Positions 5,484-12,057 of a DNA stretch of 12,057 nt are shown here, piece by piece (within the stretch, counting starts at the first letter, position 1; each line of letters opens with the position of its first letter). The DNA is from JAADDK01 sp964425415 (lineage in GTDB: Archaea > Thermoplasmatota > Thermoplasmata > Thermoplasmatales > Aciduliprofundaceae): positions 1 to 12,057 of the forward strand of contig CAYRMJ010000042.1 of NCBI GenBank assembly GCA_964425415.1. The letters run 5' to 3'. The notes under the pieces were generated by a model. The model made no database searches. It was not told the DNA's origin and saw only the letters and a list, made by a program, of their open reading frames with translations. A program made the translations under genes and the position numbers.

Positions 5484-6049
5484 AAAAGATAAGAGTTTTA
5501 GGAATTGACGATTCGTATTTTAAGCCGCATCATTCTGGAAAGGTTGCCATAGTGGGAGTGGTCATGCGCGATGGAAATTACATAGAAGGTTTTTTAAAGA
5601 GAACTGCCACGGTTGACGGAAATGATATAACTGATTGTGTAATGGATATGCTAAACTCAAAGTACAGGGATCAAATAAAAATTATAATGACACAGGGCAT
5701 AACCTTCGGGGGATTCAATGTTCTTGATGCAGAGGCCGTTTACAAAGAAACAAAAGTGCCTGTTATAGTGGTGTCCAGAAGGCATCCTAACATTGAGAGA
5801 ATTGAGCTTGCGCTAAAAGCCAACTTTGAAGATTGGGAGAGAAGATTAAAGCTCATTAAGAATACTCCAATTGAAGAGATGAGAAATGGGCCTTGGACCA
5901 TATATGTGCAACGTGTGGGCATTGAAAAGAGATTGGCGGAAGAGATAATAAGAAAATTCACAGTTCGTGGAGCGGTACCAGAGCCAATAAGAGTTGCGCA
6001 TCTCCTCGCCTCAGCATTGTACTTTGGAGAGTCTAAGGGTAAGCCCTGA
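5480..6049 (+). CDS. DUF99 (UPF0215) family protein, probable endonuclease with RNase H-like fold
   Basis: This 189-residue protein is of full family length. Hallmarks are GIDDSYF (8-14) near the N-terminus, with Asp10 and Asp11 as likely metal ligands; IIMTQGITFGGFNVLD (68-83); VPVIVVSRRHPN (93-104); and VPEPIRVAHLLASAL towards the end. DUF99 is an archaeal relative of endonuclease V, and I recall members being described as acting on deoxyuridine in DNA (endonuclease dU); activity here is inferred from the family only. It overlaps pth2 by 4 bases (ATGA). The last 17 bases overlap the convergent antiporter gene, so no terminator separates them. Confidence 0.9.
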   Translation: MKKIRVLGIDDSYFKPHHSGKVAIVGVVMRDGNYIEGFLKRTATVDGNDITDCVMDMLNSKYRDQIKIIMTQGITFGGFNVLDAEAVYKETKVPVIVVSRRHPNIERIELALKANFEDWERRLKLIKNTPIEEMRNGPWTIYVQRVGIEKRLAEEIIRKFTVRGAVPEPIRVAHLLASALYFGESKGKP

Positions 6050-7253
6050 CATGTCTTTCGTACGTAGTTAGAAGCACTGGAGATAGCACCACGGTCAGTA
6101 GGGTTACTATAATAACAGCTGCAAACATCTCCCCATCAATTATGTTTTTCTCGTACGCTATGCTCAAAAGCACCAATTCTAAAGCTCCACGTCCACCCAT
6201 AGCCAAACCGATGAACGCAGATTCGCCACCACTCACACCTCTCAACTTTGCGCCGAGACCACAACCTATGAACTTTCCTAAAATAGCCATGATAGTTACC
6301 ACAATAACCACAATGAGACCTTTTAGACCCATGGAGAACTTGGATAATATGCTTCCCAGCTGCAATCCAACATATCCAAAGAAGAGTGGTGTGAAAACCG
6401 CATGAGACATGGGCTCAATATCATCCACCAAATCCTCGTACGCTACACGTCTCCTCAGCAAAGGACCCACCTTTGAGCCCCACTGTCCTATTATCAACCC
6501 TGCAATATAGGCACCAATTATGCTTTGCAATCCTGAGTATTGAGCAACTATAGCAAATAGAATGGCAAATAGAAACGTAAATGTCAATAGAAGCTTCTCT
6601 CTCTGAGGGCCAGTGCCTATCAAATGGTCAATCACCCGATACCTCTCCATCAGATACGGAACTAAAATTAAAGAAAGTGTGATGAAAAGCACCAATTTTG
6701 ATGAGATAATAATGAGATAAGAGGTGGTTAGGTTTTCTCCAAGAGCTATTGAACCAACCATGCCTATCAAAAACACTGCAATTATGTCGTCCACGAAGCT
6801 TGCACCCATTATTATTGCATGGGTCTTCTTGCTTAGTTGCTTTCTCATCAACACACGGGCGCATACTTCAACTGCGGTGTTTGATAGAACCACACTTATG
6901 AACAGTGAGGTTATCCATGTGTATCCGAGCGCATAAAGAGAGGTGAATATAAGAGCCATGGACATTGCAACTCCAAGCATTCCCACCAATATGCTTGTAA
7001 TTTTGTTTTCCAAAAACGCATGAAAATCAGTGAGCAATCCGGAAAGAAGCATCAGAATTATTATTCCGAACTGACTGAATATTTTTAGAGTTTCATTGGG
7101 TACTATAACTCCCAATAAAAGAGGACTTAAAACTACTCCTCCAATTACCTCTCCCACCAGACTCTGTATGCCAACTTTGCTAAGCAGAAGTCCTATGAAG
7201 CGGGCGAGAAATATGAGCAAAAGAAGTGAGAGCAAAAAGCTATCAATGGTCAA
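6033..7253 (-). CDS. Na+/H+ antiporter, CPA2 (NapA/KefB-like) family
   Basis: The protein has 406 residues and is nearly all membrane helices, about 12-13 of them. The ion-binding helix reads GASFVDDIIAVF with Asp155-Asp156. A DD pair is typical of electrogenic Na+/H+ exchangers of the NapA/NhaA type, whereas ND is typical of electroneutral ones. The partner unwound helix reads VLSNTAVEVCARVL (122-135), and GRGALELVLL lies near the C-terminus. No cytosolic TrkA-N domain follows, unlike KefB/KefC. The start appears to be TTG 7253, six bases after the KH-gene stop. No in-frame ATG exists upstream because the frame is closed by the KH stop; the ATG at 7260 is out of frame and soon stops. It is the last gene of the aIF1A operon. 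Na+ specificity is inferred; K+ is possible. Confidence 0.9.
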   Translation of the reverse strand: MTIDSFLLSLLLLIFLARFIGLLLSKVGIQSLVGEVIGGVVLSPLLLGVIVPNETLKIFSQFGIIILMLLSGLLTDFHAFLENKITSILVGMLGVAMSMALIFTSLYALGYTWITSLFISVVLSNTAVEVCARVLMRKQLSKKTHAIIMGASFVDDIIAVFLIGMVGSIALGENLTTSYLIIISSKLVLFITLSLILVPYLMERYRVIDHLIGTGPQREKLLLTFTFLFAILFAIVAQYSGLQSIIGAYIAGLIIGQWGSKVGPLLRRRVAYEDLVDDIEPMSHAVFTPLFFGYVGLQLGSILSKFSMGLKGLIVVIVVTIMAILGKFIGCGLGAKLRGVSGGESAFIGLAMGGRGALELVLLSIAYEKNIIDGEMFAAVIIVTLLTVVLSPVLLTTYERHVRAYP

Positions 7254-7259
7254 GGGCCA

Positions 7260-7808
7260 TCACTGAATATAATAGTACTCAAGAGCTGCGTATTTTGAGT
7301 CTCTTCTCCTGCGCTCAAGATAGTTGTAAATGGTAGCATGCTTGCTGCCCTGTAAAAGCATTTCAATGGCTCTTTTTGCAGTCTCAAGCTGATGGTATTC
7401 GCCAATTATTGCAACAGTATTGCCGTAAAGGGATATGTCAGCCCCACTGAGTTCCTCTATTATGCGACGTGTCTTTCCGTTCTTCCCAATTATGCGTCCT
7501 TTGAGAACACGCATACGGTTTTCCCGTTTTCCCACAAATTCTTTTATATCTATTTCCTCAAAGTACACATCCTCACGAAATATTCTCCACGCACGTTGCG
7601 GTGAAAATCCATCGCCTATTGCTTCCACAAACTCACGTGCCTTCAATGCCATAAACGCATCTGCATCTCTATCATCAATGGACACGTCTCCATACTGTGA
7701 ATCCACACTTATCTTCACACCTGTCAGATCTTCAACTCTCTTTTTGGTCTCTCCGTCATGGCCAATTAGCACGCCAATACGGGATTTGGGTAGCTTGAGA
7801 TATATCAT
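7260..7808 (-). CDS. Two-KH-domain RNA-binding protein, archaeal Pno1/Dim2 (Krr1-like)
   Basis: The 182-residue protein has two KH domains. The first, about 1-65, carries the GxxG loop GHDG (16-19) in RIGVLIGHDGETKKRVE. The second, about 95-155, carries GKNG (108-111) in GRIIGKNGKTRRIIEEL. The tail is basic and aromatic (YLERRRRDSKYAALEYYY), which is typical of Pno1/Dim2 homologues that bind the 3' end of 16S rRNA during small-subunit maturation. Eukaryotic Pno1 works with Rio kinases and Nob1, which agrees with the rio1 gene directly upstream. The start overlaps the rio1 stop as ATGA and is preceded by a strong ribosome binding site. Confidence 0.92.
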   Translation of the reverse strand: MIYLKLPKSRIGVLIGHDGETKKRVEDLTGVKISVDSQYGDVSIDDRDADAFMALKAREFVEAIGDGFSPQRAWRIFREDVYFEEIDIKEFVGKRENRMRVLKGRIIGKNGKTRRIIEELSGADISLYGNTVAIIGEYHQLETAKRAIEMLLQGSKHATIYNYLERRRRDSKYAALEYYYIQ

Positions 7809-8566
7809 GGCTCCACCTCCAGCTCCTTCAATATTTCGTCTACACTTAAATTTACCCTCAATCTTTTAGCTAAATTTGCTATATTGCGAACATCACGGAG
7901 TAAGAGTGCCTTGGCAAGAGGATGCGTGGATGGCACTGCTTGGCCCACATCAATTATCCACGGCTCATCGTTCCATACGAGTATGTTGTACTCGCTCAAA
8001 TCCCCGTGGATGAGCTTTGCATCTAACATTTTTTTCATCTCGCTTACAATCTCAAATAATATTTCTTTTTTAACACTTTCCATGGAATTTTTTAGGAGAG
8101 GCGCTGGATGGGTTTCATCACCTACGTAATTCATAACCACTATGTTTTTCCACATGTCCCTAGGCGCAGGAACTCTCACTCCTGCCTCGCTGTATGTTTT
8201 GAGGTTTCTGTACTCTTTTTTGGCCCAAAGAAATATTATGTTGTCTTTGGTTTTGTGAACATTTGCAAAGCGATCGTCACCATCTATGTACCTGTAAAGA
8301 GTTTTGTAGTTTTGCCTCGTGATAACGTAAGTTTTAACTGCCAGCAGATTGTCCTCCTTGTCGCGAGCTCTGAAAACCACCGCCTCTTTGCCGCTGGAAA
8401 TAGGAAACTCCACAATATCAATCGTTCTTTTTAAAAGCTTGTAGAATGCCAGAAGAGTGCGACGATCAAAAACATCTCCGTAAGTCTTCTTATCCTCCTC
8501 ACTCCTTATCTTTTTCTCACGATACGGCACTATTCTGTCCAAAGTCTCTTCAATATCACCCTTCAT
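7805..8566 (-). CDS. rio1: RIO-type serine/threonine kinase Rio1
   Basis: This 253-residue atypical kinase/ATPase acts in 30S subunit maturation. Visible elements are the RIO nucleotide loop ISSGKEAVVFRA (56-67), the ATP-binding lysine in AVKTY (Lys78), a RIO1-type segment DGDDRF (95-100), the catalytic loop HGDLSEYN (187-194; Asp189, Asn194) and the metal-binding IIDVGQAV (204-211; Asp206). The Rio2 N-terminal winged helix is absent and the STHPLA motif follows the metal loop, so Rio1 rather than Rio2. It overlaps aIF1A upstream and the KH gene downstream by 4 bases each. Confidence 0.95.
   Translation of the reverse strand: MKGDIEETLDRIVPYREKKIRSEEDKKTYGDVFDRRTLLAFYKLLKRTIDIVEFPISSGKEAVVFRARDKEDNLLAVKTYVITRQNYKTLYRYIDGDDRFANVHKTKDNIIFLWAKKEYRNLKTYSEAGVRVPAPRDMWKNIVVMNYVGDETHPAPLLKNSMESVKKEILFEIVSEMKKMLDAKLIHGDLSEYNILVWNDEPWIIDVGQAVPSTHPLAKALLLRDVRNIANLAKRLRVNLSVDEILKELEVEP
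7811..7820 (-). promoter_or_regulatory. Ribosome binding site of the KH-protein gene
   Basis: Minus strand GGAGGTGGAG, inside the last codons of rio1, directly before ATG 7808. It is the strongest Shine-Dalgarno match in the minus-strand operon and contrasts with the leaderless first gene. Confidence 0.65.
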
Positions 8567-8880
8567 CTCCCGAACACATCCAGTATCTCAGGCAGTTTTT
8601 TACTTTTACTCAGATGAGCCGCTTGGTTTCTGGTGTAGCGATAAACCACATCAGCTTTCTCATCCTGAAATTCCCAAGGTCTTATTACTATCAGATCCCC
8701 CTCCTTTATCCACATTCTTCTCTTTATTTTGCCCGGAATACGCGCCATTCGTGACTTTCCATCGGCGCACATTACCATCATACGCCCACCGCCAAGTATC
8801 TTATCTACTATCGCAAACATCTCTCCTTTGTTGCGGTCGGGCAAGGGCACCCTTATGATTTCTTCTCCTTCTTCACCCAT
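8563..8880 (-). CDS. eif1A: Translation initiation factor aIF1A
   Basis: This 105-residue factor binds the A site of the small subunit during initiation. The OB (S1-like) fold spans about 18-85 with characteristic GEMFAIVDKILGGGRMMV, the CADGKSRMARIPGKIKRR stretch (38-55) and WIKEGDLIVIRPWEFQ. A short flexible N-terminus precedes it and a variable tail follows. The length is normal for archaea. ATG 8880 lies 31 bases from a TATA box, so the message is probably leaderless. It is the first gene of the operon aIF1A - rio1 - KH - antiporter; the first three form a known conserved archaeal cluster. Confidence 0.96.
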   Translation of the reverse strand: MGEEGEEIIRVPLPDRNKGEMFAIVDKILGGGRMMVMCADGKSRMARIPGKIKRRMWIKEGDLIVIRPWEFQDEKADVVYRYTRNQAAHLSKSKKLPEILDVFGR

Positions 8881-8902
8881 TGTTACTCCATATCACAGAA
8901 CT

Positions 8903-8914
8903 CTATATTAATTT
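8903..8914 (-). promoter_or_regulatory. TATA box of the aIF1A operon
   Basis: Minus strand AAATTAATATAG; the TTAATATA core begins at 8911, 31 bases from ATG 8880. No other promoter-like element is obvious for the three downstream genes. Confidence 0.6.
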
Positions 8915-8922
8915 ATCGCATT

Positions 8923-8936
8923 CAAAAAGAAAAATA
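8923..8936 (-). terminator. T-rich termination signal after the AOR gene
   Basis: On the minus strand TATTTTTCTTTTTG follows the AOR stop codon by about ten bases. T-runs without a hairpin are usual archaeal terminators. It lies between the AOR stop and the aIF1A TATA box and would separate the two units. Confidence 0.6.
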
Positions 8937-8945
8937 GAGGACTTT

Positions 8946-10823
8946 TTAGTGCCCTGCACCAACTTCGTCTGCAATGTCATCAAGGTCCAGTGAGACAAGC
9001 TTGACCTTCGTCGGCACGCCATCTTCGCTCCAGCCCCGAGCCATGTAGTACTCGTCCAGCATGCTCTGCAATTCCTCTTCCGTGACGTACGCTCCTGCAC
9101 TCTTTCCCTTGGGTATTGGGTCATGAGTAACACGGTAAGGTAGAGTGTCATCCTTTCTGCTGAAGCCCTCGCGCACGTTAAAAGCCCTTGCAAGATTGTA
9201 TATTCTCTCTCCAATCGTCATCAGCTCTGAGTTGCTGAACTCAATTCCTGTCACCGCTTTTAGAAGCTCTGGAAAGCCCTCAAGGAAGAACATGTGCCTT
9301 GAGAACTTGCACATTCCAACTGCATCATAAACCTGCATGAGGTCCTCGTGCGCCTTGACCTCAAAGCCTTTGTTCTTCGCACTGAGCCTGTCTATTCCCT
9401 CAAACTTCCACCATTTACCAACCAACTCGGTGCCGTAAACTCCCGCGGTGAGATGGCATGCGCCACGATAGGAGACTGCCATCGCCAGAGCCATGCCCTT
9501 TATGCCACGCACATCGTAAGCAGGGAGCTCCATACCCTTTACATGTATGGCGAATTTCTCGCTCCCCTTTCCAAGCTTCTCGCTTGCAGCCTTGCTTCCA
9601 TCAGCGAGCAGTGCGCCAAGCTTGCCCTCACGGTACGCCATCCTGCGCAGCGCTTCTGCTGCAGCTTCCACGTTTCCGAATTTCAATTCAATGCCATCCG
9701 TGTCCTCCTTAGTTAGCAATCCTTTCTCGTAAGCTTCCATGGCCCAGCCGATGGTCACGCCGGCGGATATGGTGTCCAATCCGTACTCGTCACAGAGAAG
9801 ATTAAGATATGCCACCGCCTCAGGATCATCTATTTCAAGCTCTCCACCGAGGGAGTAGAGGGTTTCATATTCCGGACCGTCAACCTTCTCACCCTTGCGG
9901 TACTTTGTGAGCTTGAAAACCTGTGAGCACGGCTTCGTGCAGTTCGGACACGGATTTCGGCCATCGCGGAACTTTGGCACCCAGTAATACGGATCGATGC
10001 CAAGAAGCTCGCCCTCCTTCGCATTATCGTAAAAGCTCTGGAAATAGCCCCACTGCCAGTTTCTAGTTGGGAACGTGCCACGCTCCAGATTCATCCAGCG
10101 CAGAAATTCTCCGCTTCCATAGCCCATGTCGTCCTTGGTGGCTGGATGCTCCTTTATTATCTTAGCCCACTTCGCAATGAGTTTCATCAACTCTCCCTTG
10201 TTTGCAACCTCAGGTTCCTTGGTACCGCGAACCACTATGCCCTTCAGCTTTTTAGATCCGAAAACTGCACCAATTCCAGTTCTTGCAGCTTGTCTCTCCT
10301 CAAAATCCACACCGCTTATCTTGCTGAGATTCTCACCTGCAGGGCCAATAACTGCGGTGCTGACCTTTCCGTACTTCTCCTTCAGAATTCTCTGCGCCTC
10401 CTTAGTGGTCTTGCCCCAGAGCTCCGAAGCAGGTTCAATGGAAACATCATCATCCACAATCTTTATTATCACCGGCTCATCGCTCTTTCCCTCAATTATC
10501 ATCGCTGCATATCCCGCCTTCCTCAACTCTGGACCCATGGGCGCTCCTGCAACCGTTCTCCCAAATCCCCCAGTAAGAGGAGATTTTGCGCCCAATGCGG
10601 TTTTGCTGGCGGTGGGTATTCCGAACCCTGTAAGCGCTCCTGGAGCGATTATTATCTTGTTCTCCTCGCCCAGAGCATCTGCGTTTTTCGGTATTTCTCT
10701 GTACATGAAGTGTGCCACAAATCCAAGGCCTCCGATGTACTTCTTCACCAAGTCCTCCTTGATCGGTTCTTTCTTCACTTCCCCATTGCTGAGGTTTATG
10801 CGCAGAATGTTTCCGTAATTCAT
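8946..10823 (-). CDS. Aldehyde:ferredoxin oxidoreductase family tungstoenzyme
   Basis: The 625-residue protein is of AOR-family length. These enzymes oxidise aldehydes to acids at a tungsten-bispyranopterin and reduce ferredoxin, in the cytosol. Domain 1 includes GGLGFVAHF (31-39) and the pterin-region AARTGIGAVFGSKKLKGI (179-196). The 4Fe-4S ligands are C292-x2-C295-x3-C299 plus Cys505 in VGMCKFS, the same spacing as in Pyrococcus AOR. His457 in RGACHLTAG fits the conserved active-site histidine. The family has AOR, FOR, GAPOR and other types; I cannot assign the subtype or substrate. ATG 10823 is chosen because GGTGAT (10828-10833) lies 4 bases upstream; GTG 10835 or 10832 in the same frame are alternatives. 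No MoaD-like or ferredoxin gene is adjacent. It looks more GC-rich than the 4600-8900 region. Confidence 0.93.
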   Translation of the reverse strand: MNYGNILRINLSNGEVKKEPIKEDLVKKYIGGLGFVAHFMYREIPKNADALGEENKIIIAPGALTGFGIPTASKTALGAKSPLTGGFGRTVAGAPMGPELRKAGYAAMIIEGKSDEPVIIKIVDDDVSIEPASELWGKTTKEAQRILKEKYGKVSTAVIGPAGENLSKISGVDFEERQAARTGIGAVFGSKKLKGIVVRGTKEPEVANKGELMKLIAKWAKIIKEHPATKDDMGYGSGEFLRWMNLERGTFPTRNWQWGYFQSFYDNAKEGELLGIDPYYWVPKFRDGRNPCPNCTKPCSQVFKLTKYRKGEKVDGPEYETLYSLGGELEIDDPEAVAYLNLLCDEYGLDTISAGVTIGWAMEAYEKGLLTKEDTDGIELKFGNVEAAAEALRRMAYREGKLGALLADGSKAASEKLGKGSEKFAIHVKGMELPAYDVRGIKGMALAMAVSYRGACHLTAGVYGTELVGKWWKFEGIDRLSAKNKGFEVKAHEDLMQVYDAVGMCKFSRHMFFLEGFPELLKAVTGIEFSNSELMTIGERIYNLARAFNVREGFSRKDDTLPYRVTHDPIPKGKSAGAYVTEEELQSMLDEYYMARGWSEDGVPTKVKLVSLDLDDIADEVGAGH

Positions 10824-10853
10824 ATCAATCACCACTCGGAGAATGGAAAATGC

Positions 10854-10862
10854 GAATATAAG
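10854..10862 (-). promoter_or_regulatory. TATA box of the AOR gene
   Basis: Minus strand CTTATATTC; at the spacing seen elsewhere, transcription would start near 10832, giving a leader of about ten bases that begins at the GGTGAT ribosome binding site. No T-run follows the aminotransferase stop, so read-through from that gene is also possible. Confidence 0.5.
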
Positions 10863-10887
10863 GGTTCGTTATGTCCCCCCATACATA

Positions 10888-12012
10888 TCATTTTGAAAAT
10901 GCGCTCATGACCTCTGCAAATATCTCCATTCCTTTCCTTATGTCATCTTCGCTCGCAGCGTAGGAGAAGCGAATGTGCGATTTGGCATTGTCACCAAAAG
11001 CCTCGCCCGGAGTGCAGAGCACCCCACGCTTCACTGTTTCCTTCACCACATCAATCACGTTGTCCACATGTACCTTTGGAAACATGTAGAATGCACCCTT
11101 TGGAAGATTTGGCTCCACTCCCGGAATATCTTTTAGGAGAGAGTACATTAAATCTCTGCGTCTCCTGAAGTATTGCATCATGTAATCCACATAATCCGAA
11201 GCCTCCTTGAGAGCTATGATTGCTGCGTATTCAATGGGGCTCTGTGGACATGCCACGGTGTAATAATGTATCTTTCCTATCTGCTCCACAAACTCCTTCG
11301 GTGCTATGAGGTATCCCAGTCTCCAGCCGGTCATCGCAAATTCTTTGGAAAAAGAGTTTATGAACACCAACTTGTCGTACTTACCGAGAAATGTCTGGGG
11401 CGGTGAATCGTAAACCATGTTGAAATACACCTCATCGGATATGATTATCAGGTCGTTATCCTCCGCGAGGTCAACGATCATCTTTATTGCAGATTCGTCA
11501 AGCACCCCTCCAGTGGGGTTATTTGGAGAGTTTACAATAATTGCCTTGGTGCGAGGTGTTATACGATCTTGAATATCTTCCTGCATAGGAACGAAATCGT
11601 GCTCTTGATAAAGGGGATACGCAACTGGCTTTCCTTCCGCAATTCTTATGTGCGGCTTGTAGAGAACGAAGCCCGGATCAGGATAAAGAACCTCGTCTCC
11701 TGGACCAACTAAACTGAGAATCGTGGCCATGAACCCCTCAGTGGCTCCAACGGTCACCAGCACATTGTCCCCCGAAAAATCCCCGTAGCTGGAGTATTTC
11801 TCCGCAATCAATTCACGAAGCTCCGCAAATCCCTTTGATGGTCCGTATTTGTTGTAGCCCTTCTCCACCCCTTCCATTATGGCTCTTTTCACCACTTCTG
11901 GAGGATGAAAATCAGGCTCCCCTAGCCCCAGATTGATCACCTTGCCCTGTGCAAGGTCAAAAATCTTGCGAATTCCCGAAAGCTCAATGTTCTTTACTCT
12001 CTCTGAGAACAT
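10888..12012 (-). CDS. Class I pyridoxal-phosphate aminotransferase (AspC/AlaT-like)
   Basis: From ATG 12012 the protein has 374 residues. It has the fold-type I aminotransferase plan: LGLGEPDFHPPE (28-39), YGPSKGFAELRE (56-67), SPNNPTG (162-168), ISDEVY (191-196, Asp193 to the PLP ring nitrogen), NSFSKEFAMTGWRLGY (219-234; Lys223 forms the Schiff base) and the substrate-carboxylate arginine in HIRFSY (Arg348). Substrates are probably aspartate, alanine or a related amino acid with 2-oxoglutarate; sequence alone does not decide. ATG 12012 is preferred over ATG 12027 because the TATA box is 27 bases upstream of it but only 12 from the longer start. The AOR gene follows about 65 bases downstream on the same strand. 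Confidence 0.92.
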   Translation of the reverse strand: MFSERVKNIELSGIRKIFDLAQGKVINLGLGEPDFHPPEVVKRAIMEGVEKGYNKYGPSKGFAELRELIAEKYSSYGDFSGDNVLVTVGATEGFMATILSLVGPGDEVLYPDPGFVLYKPHIRIAEGKPVAYPLYQEHDFVPMQEDIQDRITPRTKAIIVNSPNNPTGGVLDESAIKMIVDLAEDNDLIIISDEVYFNMVYDSPPQTFLGKYDKLVFINSFSKEFAMTGWRLGYLIAPKEFVEQIGKIHYYTVACPQSPIEYAAIIALKEASDYVDYMMQYFRRRRDLMYSLLKDIPGVEPNLPKGAFYMFPKVHVDNVIDVVKETVKRGVLCTPGEAFGDNAKSHIRFSYAASEDDIRKGMEIFAEVMSAFSK

Positions 12013-12031
12013 AGTGGGGCATGGCATTGGA

Positions 12032-12041
12032 GAATTAAACC
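12032..12041 (-). promoter_or_regulatory. TATA box of the aminotransferase gene
   Basis: Minus strand GGTTTAATTC; TTTA starts at 12039, 27 bases from ATG 12012. This supports a leaderless mRNA and the shorter protein. Confidence 0.5.
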
Positions 12042-12057
12042 TTTCCTATGAAGGGGC

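Noticed and set aside
8903..9214. 103-codon frame on the minus strand overlapping the AOR 3' end and the gap to aIF1A
   Set aside because: It is an alternative frame of the AOR gene, crosses the T-run and the aIF1A promoter, and shows no family features.
10126..10910. Long open frames of 230 and 254 codons on the plus strand inside the AOR gene
   Set aside because: They are antisense to an AOR gene whose motifs are all intact. Their translations are rich in Ser, Leu, Cys and Arg with no recognisable domain, and no TATA box at a fitting distance was seen.

Overview
The window looks like a chromosomal segment of a euryarchaeon, most likely a Thermoplasmata or DHVE2 type lineage such as Aciduliprofundum. 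This lineage call is inference from gene content and promoter style, not a database match. The archaeal signs are aIF1A, Rio1, a two-KH Pno1/Dim2-like protein, Pth2, a DUF99 protein, Thi4 and a tungsten-type aldehyde ferredoxin oxidoreductase. TATA boxes also sit 27-31 bases upstream of the first codons of transcription units, which implies mostly leaderless mRNAs. Genes are tightly packed: no gene-free stretch exceeds about 130 bases, and I see no tRNA, rRNA, CRISPR array, insertion sequence or integrase.

Layout. (1) Positions 1-197, minus strand, hold the 5' part of a Thi4-type thiazole synthase gene. (2) Divergent from it, 297-3557 plus, is an extended ferrous-iron uptake operon: a protein made of two FeoA domains, FeoB, an unrecognised six-helix membrane protein with two extracytoplasmic cysteine pairs, and a small FeoC-like winged-helix protein with a C-x2-C-x5-C cluster. 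A DtxR/IdeR/MDR1-like palindrome (TTTAGG-TATG-CCTAAA) lies almost exactly midway between the thi4 and feo TATA boxes. (3) Positions 3522-4490, minus, encode a Cas4/DUF83-like nuclease with four membrane helices between its first iron-sulfur cysteine and its nuclease core; its 3' end overlaps the feoC-like gene tail to tail. (4) Positions 4619-6049, plus, form an overlapping trio: a DUF1616-like membrane/coiled-coil protein, Pth2 and a DUF99 protein. (5) Positions 6033-8880, minus, form the operon aIF1A - rio1 - KH protein - Na+/H+ antiporter. (6) Positions 8946-12012, minus, hold an AOR-family oxidoreductase and a class I aminotransferase, each with its own TATA box.

How they fit together. 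The feo operon brings in Fe(II). Thi4 of anaerobic archaea is an Fe(II)-dependent enzyme, so a shared metal-responsive operator would make functional sense. The aIF1A/Rio1/KH group serves translation initiation and small-subunit maturation, with an antiporter added at the 3' end. The trio at 4619-6049 combines peptidyl-tRNA recycling with a nuclease-fold protein. AOR and the aminotransferase belong to ferredoxin-linked aldehyde or 2-oxoacid and amino-acid metabolism. The most unusual items are the membrane-embedded Cas4 relative, the extra membrane protein in the feo operon, and the thi4/feo operator.
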